The position numbers and the translations under genes were made by a program. Below the pieces are notes generated by a model that ran no database searches, was not told the DNA's origin, and saw nothing but the letters and a program-made list of their open reading frames with translations. From an uncultured Eubacteriales bacterium (GTDB lineage: Bacteria > Bacillota > Clostridia > Oscillospirales > CAG-272), in assembly GCA_934462825.1 (NCBI GenBank), contig CAKSIP010000013.1, positions 1-37,202 of the forward strand: a stretch of 37,202 bases of DNA, written 5' to 3'. Shown in pieces: positions 32,740 through 37,202 of this stretch (position 1 is its first letter; every line of letters begins with the position of its first letter).

Positions 32740-33987
32740 ATGCAAAATCCGATCAAGAAATTGAAAACGCCTACAGATAATGCGAATAAAAAAAGCCCGG
32801 AAAGGCCGCTCCGTCCGATGGAAACCATACCCGGCGGGTATTTTTCTGCGCTTTCGGAGGGCTACCGTAAGGCGGCACAGATTTTTTGTATCGTTCTTGT
32901 TTTGTTTTTTCTTTTAACACTTCTGTTTAATTCCAAGCTCCTGACATACACTAACTTTAACTACCTTTTGCGAGATTTGGATGCGGCGGCCGACCTTGCC
33001 TCGGACAATTACAACAGCATTTCTTATACCAATGATGAATTGAGGGTTACGGCCAATTATCGCGGGGGAATTATAACGGCCTCCACGACGGATATGACGA
33101 TTTATACGGCAACGGGGAAAAAATCGCTTTATTTGAACGAAAGCTTTGTGGCACCTTCCGTGGCCGTATCCAAAAAATATGCGCTTGTTTACGATTTGGG
33201 AGGAAATCACTTCAGTGTGTATAATTCCTTTGCCAAGATCTTTGAAAAAAACTTTGATTATGCAATCAGCTCCGCCTGCGCATCGGATAGCGGATGGTTT
33301 TCGGTGGTTTCCAAAGATGAAAGCCATACGGCAGTTGTTTATGTTTACGACAAAAACTTCAACCTCAGAAGCACCTATTCGTTTGGTTCCCGCTATGTTT
33401 TTCATTCTGCCATCAATGCGCGCGGGGATCGGATTGCCATTGTTACGGTGGAATCGGACGGAGATCGTTACCGCACCGTGCTTGCCATGTGGGAGCCGGG
33501 AAAAGAAGAAAAGAGATATGAAATCGCTGTTGGAGAAGCCTTGCCGTGCGGAATTGGCTTTATGGAAAACGGTGCGTTGGCCGTCCTTTGTACCGATGGC
33601 ATTTCGTATTATGATGAAAACAGCGGAAAATGCCTAAACACCTATTCCTTTGAGGGAAAGAAGCCGGGACGTTTCAGTATGACAAAATCGGGGTGTGCCT
33701 TGGCCATTCCCGAAAATCATGCGGGAATTGTGGATAATTTAATATTTGTGTTTGACAAAAACGGAAAGATGATATATAATACCATTGTTCCCGGTGGAAT
33801 GTTGGACATGGCTTTTTCCGGAAATAGTCTGTATATCAATCAAAGTACGTCCATTAAAAAAATCAATATAAAAAACGGTGCCCAAACCGTTCAAAAAATT
33901 TCAGAAAGCGGCACAAAGCTGATTGTTTATAATGACGGAAACCTTCTTCTTTGTTGCCAGACCAAAGCAAAATATATTAAGATGTAA
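32740..33987 (+). CDS. DUF5711 family membrane-anchored beta-propeller-like protein
   Basis: The 415-aa protein has a basic, polar N-terminus of about 55 residues, one membrane helix (IFCIVLVLFFLLTLLF) and an extracytoplasmic domain of repeated beta-rich units with recurring patterns such as YVYDKNFN, YYDENSGK and FVFDKNGKM. This fits the DUF5711 family of Clostridia, resembling a beta-propeller. Function is unknown. GGGAG (32730-32734) lies 5 bases before the chosen ATG; ATG at 32725 and TTG at 32710 are alternatives. It lies 33 bases after truA, probably in the same operon. Confidence 0.8.
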   Translation: MQNPIKKLKTPTDNANKKSPERPLRPMETIPGGYFSALSEGYRKAAQIFCIVLVLFFLLTLLFNSKLLTYTNFNYLLRDLDAAADLASDNYNSISYTNDELRVTANYRGGIITASTTDMTIYTATGKKSLYLNESFVAPSVAVSKKYALVYDLGGNHFSVYNSFAKIFEKNFDYAISSACASDSGWFSVVSKDESHTAVVYVYDKNFNLRSTYSFGSRYVFHSAINARGDRIAIVTVESDGDRYRTVLAMWEPGKEEKRYEIAVGEALPCGIGFMENGALAVLCTDGISYYDENSGKCLNTYSFEGKKPGRFSMTKSGCALAIPENHAGIVDNLIFVFDKNGKMIYNTIVPGGMLDMAFSGNSLYINQSTSIKKINIKNGAQTVQKISESGTKLIVYNDGNLLLCCQTKAKYIKM

Positions 33988-33997
33988 TTCCATACAT

Positions 33998-34065
33998 ATG
34001 AAGTTGCCTGTGATAGATTGTATGGGCGGAGCGGATCAAAATCCGTAAACTTACTTCATTTTTTC
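33998..34065 (+). terminator. Probable terminator after the DUF5711 gene
   Basis: ATGAAGT (33998-34004) pairs with ACTTCAT (34053-34059), followed by TTTTT. The loop contains an inner hairpin CGGAT / ATCCG (34032-34036 with 34041-34045). The outer stem is short, so confidence is moderate. Confidence 0.5.
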
Positions 34066-34096
34066 GGCGGCATTGGCCGCAGGGAGTTGTTTTTTC

Positions 34097-34837
34097 ATGA
34101 CGGTTGCTATAGATGTAATTCTTTTACTGTCAGCGGTGATAGTGATTTTGCTGTCGTTTTACCGCGGGTTTATTCGTTCTTTTTTCGGTTGGTTTAAGAG
34201 CTTGATGGCTTTCGGTATAGCGTATTTTTTTGCGCCGTATGCGGGGGTGTGGCTTTGCGATCATTCGTTTTATCCCGCCATTTATCAGACGGTTTACAAT
34301 TCCATTGATAACCTGGCGTCGAACGGTAGCGGCATCATGGACGCTCAAAGCGTGGTGGCAGAATTGCCTCCGTTTCTATCGGAGTTGTTGCGTGCTCTGG
34401 GGATCACACAGGAGCAGCTTGAAAGCCAATTTGCCGGTCGTTTGTTAGACGAGCAAACGATGCAGGAGCTTTCCATCGAAGTGTCCTATCCCATTGCGAA
34501 GTTTGCCGCCAATGCAGTTTGCTATGTTGGTATTTTTATCTTATCACTACTTGTTTTAAGTCTTTTGGCTTTTGTGCTTGACAAAGTGTTTCGCGTTCCG
34601 GTTTTGTTTCAGATCAATCGCGGCCTTGGATTGCTGTTCGGCGTTTTTGCGGCGGTGCTGAATATGCTGATTCTCAGCTCTATCATAACGATTGTGCTGT
34701 ATTTTGCAGGAGCGGCTTCACCGGAGCTCAGGGCGGAAGTCTTGTGCGAAAAAACGTATATCTACCGTTTCTTCTATCGAACTGATTTAATTGAACGTTT
34801 GATGCACATGCTGACAGGAAGCAGTGGCCTTCAGTAA
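34097..34837 (+). CDS. CvpA family membrane protein
   Basis: The 246-aa protein has an N-terminal helix followed by the YRGFIRSFFGWFKSLMAFGIAYFFAPY segment characteristic of CvpA/colicin V production proteins, a polar middle of about 80 residues, and two more helices near 150-172 and 187-215. CvpA proteins help secretion or envelope integrity by an unclear mechanism. AGGGAG (34081-34086) lies 10 bases before the ATG; an in-frame start 8 codons earlier covers that site. It precedes pgsA. Confidence 0.75.
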   Translation: MTVAIDVILLLSAVIVILLSFYRGFIRSFFGWFKSLMAFGIAYFFAPYAGVWLCDHSFYPAIYQTVYNSIDNLASNGSGIMDAQSVVAELPPFLSELLRALGITQEQLESQFAGRLLDEQTMQELSIEVSYPIAKFAANAVCYVGIFILSLLVLSLLAFVLDKVFRVPVLFQINRGLGLLFGVFAAVLNMLILSSIITIVLYFAGAASPELRAEVLCEKTYIYRFFYRTDLIERLMHMLTGSSGLQ

Positions 34838-34908
34838 AGCACAGCCTTTCAATATTTTCCAAAATTTTGCACCCTTAAAAACAAAATAGAGGTAAATGAA
34901 ACATTATT

Positions 34909-35514
34909 ATGAAACTGAAATTGAAACACATTCCTAACATTCTTTCCATTATACGAATTCTGTTGGTTGGGGTATTTATTTGCCTGTTCTTTTTAGACTA
35001 TCCCCGCAATCTGCCCTACGCCCTCCTTGTGTTTATTTTGGCAGGGGTGACCGATGTCGTAGATGGTTTTTTGGCGCGAAAATTCAATTGGATAAGCAAT
35101 CTTGGCAAGGTTTTGGATCCTTTGGCGGACAAGCTGATGCAATGTACCGTTTTGATTTGCATGCTGATTAAATCTTTGATTCCTGCATGGCTTGTGATTC
35201 CGTTTATTTTAAAAGAAGTGCTCATGCTCCTCGGCGGTTTGTTTATTTTCCGTAAACGCAGTGTGCTGGTCGTCAGCAATGTTTATGGAAAAGCCACTGT
35301 GGTTGTGTTCTACATTGCGATTATCTTCTGCATACTCAAACGTGATTTTTTGGCAGAGAACCCGATGGTTCTGTATGCGATTTGCGGGGCGGTTTTGGTA
35401 TTGGCTGTTTCGGCTTTGGTTAACTATGCAATTGAGTATCTGCGTGCCGCAAAAAGAAGAAAGATTGCGCATGAAATCGGAGCGGTTGACGTTAATACCG
35501 AAAATGTTCAATAG
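34909..35514 (+). CDS. pgsA: CDP-diacylglycerol-glycerol-3-phosphate 3-phosphatidyltransferase
   Basis: Membrane enzyme making phosphatidylglycerol phosphate from CDP-diacylglycerol. The 201-aa protein has the complete CDP-alcohol phosphotransferase motif: Asp49, Asp52-Gly53, Ala56-Arg57, Gly66, Asp70 and Asp74 with standard spacing. Four or five membrane helices follow. The opening HIPNILSIIRILLVG is typical. The nearest purine-rich site GAGG is about 15 bases upstream, so initiation may be weak. It lies 38 bases before the Clp gene. Confidence 0.94.
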   Translation: MKLKLKHIPNILSIIRILLVGVFICLFFLDYPRNLPYALLVFILAGVTDVVDGFLARKFNWISNLGKVLDPLADKLMQCTVLICMLIKSLIPAWLVIPFILKEVLMLLGGLFIFRKRSVLVVSNVYGKATVVVFYIAIIFCILKRDFLAENPMVLYAICGAVLVLAVSALVNYAIEYLRAAKRRKIAHEIGAVDVNTENVQ

Positions 35515-35552
35515 GGAATGGGAAAATGTCCACTGAAGAAAGGTTGTCCTAA

Positions 35553-37202
35553 ATGATAATGTGTTCAAGATGCCACAAAAGAGTGGCTGTGGTTTTTGTA
35601 ACAAAAATTGAAAACGGAGAAAAAGTGTCCGAGGGACTTTGCATGAAATGCGCGAAAGAGTTAGGTCTTCCCGTGGACAATATGCTCGGCAATGTTATGG
35701 ATAAATTCGGTCTTTCTTCTGAACAGCTTGAAAATATGGAAGAAGACCTGACAAACATGCTCGGAGAGTCGGGAGAAATTCCGACGGAAAACGGGGAACC
35801 GGGAGGCGCACCGGCTGTGGATTTTCCGAAAATTTTACGAGAAAGTGGCTTGATTCCGTCGCAGGAGCCAAAAAAGCCCTCGGAAAAAGGAACGGAGGCC
35901 CCAAAAGAATCACAGGGCAACAAATCCGGTAGTGCCAAAGAAGGCAAAAAATTTAAGTATCTTAGCATGTATTGCGGGAACCTGACGGGAAAGGCCCGCA
36001 ACAAAGAATTAGACACCATTGTTGGAAGAGAAAGAGAACTGTCTCGTGTAATACAAATATTGTGCAGAAGGCAAAAAAACAATCCGTGTCTGATCGGAGA
36101 ACCCGGCGTTGGAAAAACAGCGATTGCCGAAGCATTGGCTCAAAAAATTGCAGGCGGCCAGGTTCCGTATATGCTGAAGAACAAAGAAATCTATTTGGTG
36201 GATTTGACGGCGCTGGTGGCAGGAACGCAGTTTCGCGGTCAGTTTGAATCGCGGATTCTCGGACTTTTGAACGAGGTCAAAGCGGCCGGCAATGTCATCC
36301 TTGTTATTGACGAAGTGCATAATATCGTCGGTGCCGGAGATTCCGAGGGCAGTATCAGTGCCGCCAATATTCTTAAGCCGGCTCTTTCTCGCGGAGAAGT
36401 GCAGGTGATCGGCGCCACTACACTGAAAGAGTATCGGAAATATATTGAAAAAGATTCCGCCTTGGAACGGCGTTTTCAACCGGTTATGGTAAACGAGCCT
36501 TCGGTGAAGGATTCTGTAGAAATGCTGCGCGGCATCAAGCATTATTATGAAGAATATCATTCAGTCGTGATCCCGGAGGCGTTGCTGAAGGATAGCGTGG
36601 TGCTTTCCGAGCGATATATTACGGAAAGGTATCTTCCAGATAAAGCGATTGACTTATTGGATGAGGCGGCTTCCGGCCTTTCACTGAACAGCGCCGTGCT
36701 GAATGAAAGCCGAGAAATCCGTGATACATTGTTGAAATTGAAAGCGGAAAGGGAAGCGCTGGAAGCAACGGAAGCATCCAACGATGAATCTGCACAGCAA
36801 AAGCAGTATGAAGCTATTGCCAATATTAAAGCGGAAGAATTGAAGCTGTCGGAAAAGCTGAAGCAGCTGGAACCGGATTGTAAAAAAGTCGTTCTTACCA
36901 AAGACGATCTGGCACGCGTGATTGAAATTTGGACAGGGATTCCGGCGTCTAATATCAGCGAAAACGAATTTGAAAAAATTGATAAGCTGGAAGCCAATAT
37001 CAAACGTAGAATCGTCGGTCAGGATAAAGCCGTTGCTTCGATTGTTCGGGCAATCAAGAGAAATCGGGCGGGCGTTTCCTATAAACGCAAGCCGGTTTCC
37101 TTTATCTTTGCCGGCCCGACGGGGGTCGGAAAAACCGAACTTGTAAAAACGCTGGCCGGTGAATTGTTTGACTCGCCGGAAACGCTGATACGGTTGGATA
37201 TG
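35553..37202 (+). CDS. ClpE/ClpC-type AAA+ unfoldase (partial, runs off the end)
   Basis: ATPase partner of ClpP protease or a stand-alone disaggregase. 550 codons are visible with no stop before the window end. The N-terminus has a four-cysteine zinc-finger-like module, CSRCHKR with GLCMKCAKELG, as in ClpE, then an acidic Pro/Ser/Lys-rich linker of about 80 residues in place of the paired Clp N repeats. AAA domain 1 has Walker A GEPGVGKT (182-189) and Walker B VILVIDEVH. A short coiled middle domain follows (about 385-440), then AAA domain 2 beginning with Walker A GPTGVGKT near 521. GAAGAAAGG lies 9 bases before the ATG; ATG at 35559 is possible. Confidence 0.9.
   Translation, partial: MIMCSRCHKRVAVVFVTKIENGEKVSEGLCMKCAKELGLPVDNMLGNVMDKFGLSSEQLENMEEDLTNMLGESGEIPTENGEPGGAPAVDFPKILRESGLIPSQEPKKPSEKGTEAPKESQGNKSGSAKEGKKFKYLSMYCGNLTGKARNKELDTIVGRERELSRVIQILCRRQKNNPCLIGEPGVGKTAIAEALAQKIAGGQVPYMLKNKEIYLVDLTALVAGTQFRGQFESRILGLLNEVKAAGNVILVIDEVHNIVGAGDSEGSISAANILKPALSRGEVQVIGATTLKEYRKYIEKDSALERRFQPVMVNEPSVKDSVEMLRGIKHYYEEYHSVVIPEALLKDSVVLSERYITERYLPDKAIDLLDEAASGLSLNSAVLNESREIRDTLLKLKAEREALEATEASNDESAQQKQYEAIANIKAEELKLSEKLKQLEPDCKKVVLTKDDLARVIEIWTGIPASNISENEFEKIDKLEANIKRRIVGQDKAVASIVRAIKRNRAGVSYKRKPVSFIFAGPTGVGKTELVKTLAGELFDSPETLIRLDM

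Noticed and set aside
1..37202. CRISPR arrays, transposons, prophage, tRNA genes or toxin-antitoxin pairs
   Set aside because: Read on both strands, no spaced direct repeats, transposase motifs, cloverleaf blocks or small paired toxin-like genes were seen.

Overview
The window is ordinary chromosomal DNA from a spore-forming, probably anaerobic member of the Clostridia. The evidence is strong AGGAGG-type ribosome binding sites, consensus TTGACA-N17-TATAAT promoters, forespore sigma factor SigG, both dipicolinate synthase subunits, pyruvate phosphate dikinase, DUF951 and DUF5711 proteins, and a group II ECF transporter module. The style resembles gut Oscillospirales or Christensenellales, but that placement is an inference. 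I see no phage, transposase, CRISPR array, tRNA or rRNA. Most large antisense reading frames are shadows of real genes.

Layout. 45-2672 (-) is ppdK. 2929-8656 (+) is pth, mfd and a parvulin-like lipoprotein with its own promoter. 8691-9600 is a TPP riboswitch with terminator, then the thiamine transporter subunit thiT. 9681-10041 is the RNase P RNA gene with a textbook promoter. sigG (+) and a Crp/Fnr-type regulator (-) converge on a shared terminator at 11065-11138. The regulator gene has a perfect palindromic operator over its predicted transcription start. 12085-16298 (+) is a four-gene sugar operon: nucleotidyltransferase, N-acetylhexosamine 1-kinase (nahK), galE and galM. 16567-18869 is comEC, broken by a one-base shift in a run of five T. 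19175-20661 is dpaA-dpaB. An unknown membrane protein (-) and a catalytically degenerate M14 carboxypeptidase-like protein (+) diverge around 21600.

27657 down to 22614 (-) is an operon of a DUF951 gene, a giant yfhO-family gene, ruvA and ruvB. ruvC, normally next to ruvAB, is divergent at 27862 and is followed by an rRNA-type methyltransferase. 29345-33987 (+) is ecfA1-ecfA2-ecfT-truA and a DUF5711 protein. 34097-37202 (+) is a cvpA-like gene, pgsA and the start of a ClpE/ClpC-type unfoldase that runs off the window.

Functional links. ThiT needs an ATPase-transmembrane module, and EcfA1A2T in the same window can supply it. RuvA, RuvB and RuvC complete Holliday-junction processing, and Mfd links transcription to repair. 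SigG and DpaAB mark sporulation. The nahK operon has the enzymes expected to convert GlcNAc/GalNAc to UDP-sugars. I found no clearly new multi-gene system. The points most worth a second look are the nahK operon without a phosphorylase or GalT, the M14-like protein that has lost its active site, the interrupted parvulin lipoprotein, the comEC frameshift with a decayed metal site, and the Crp/Fnr operator.
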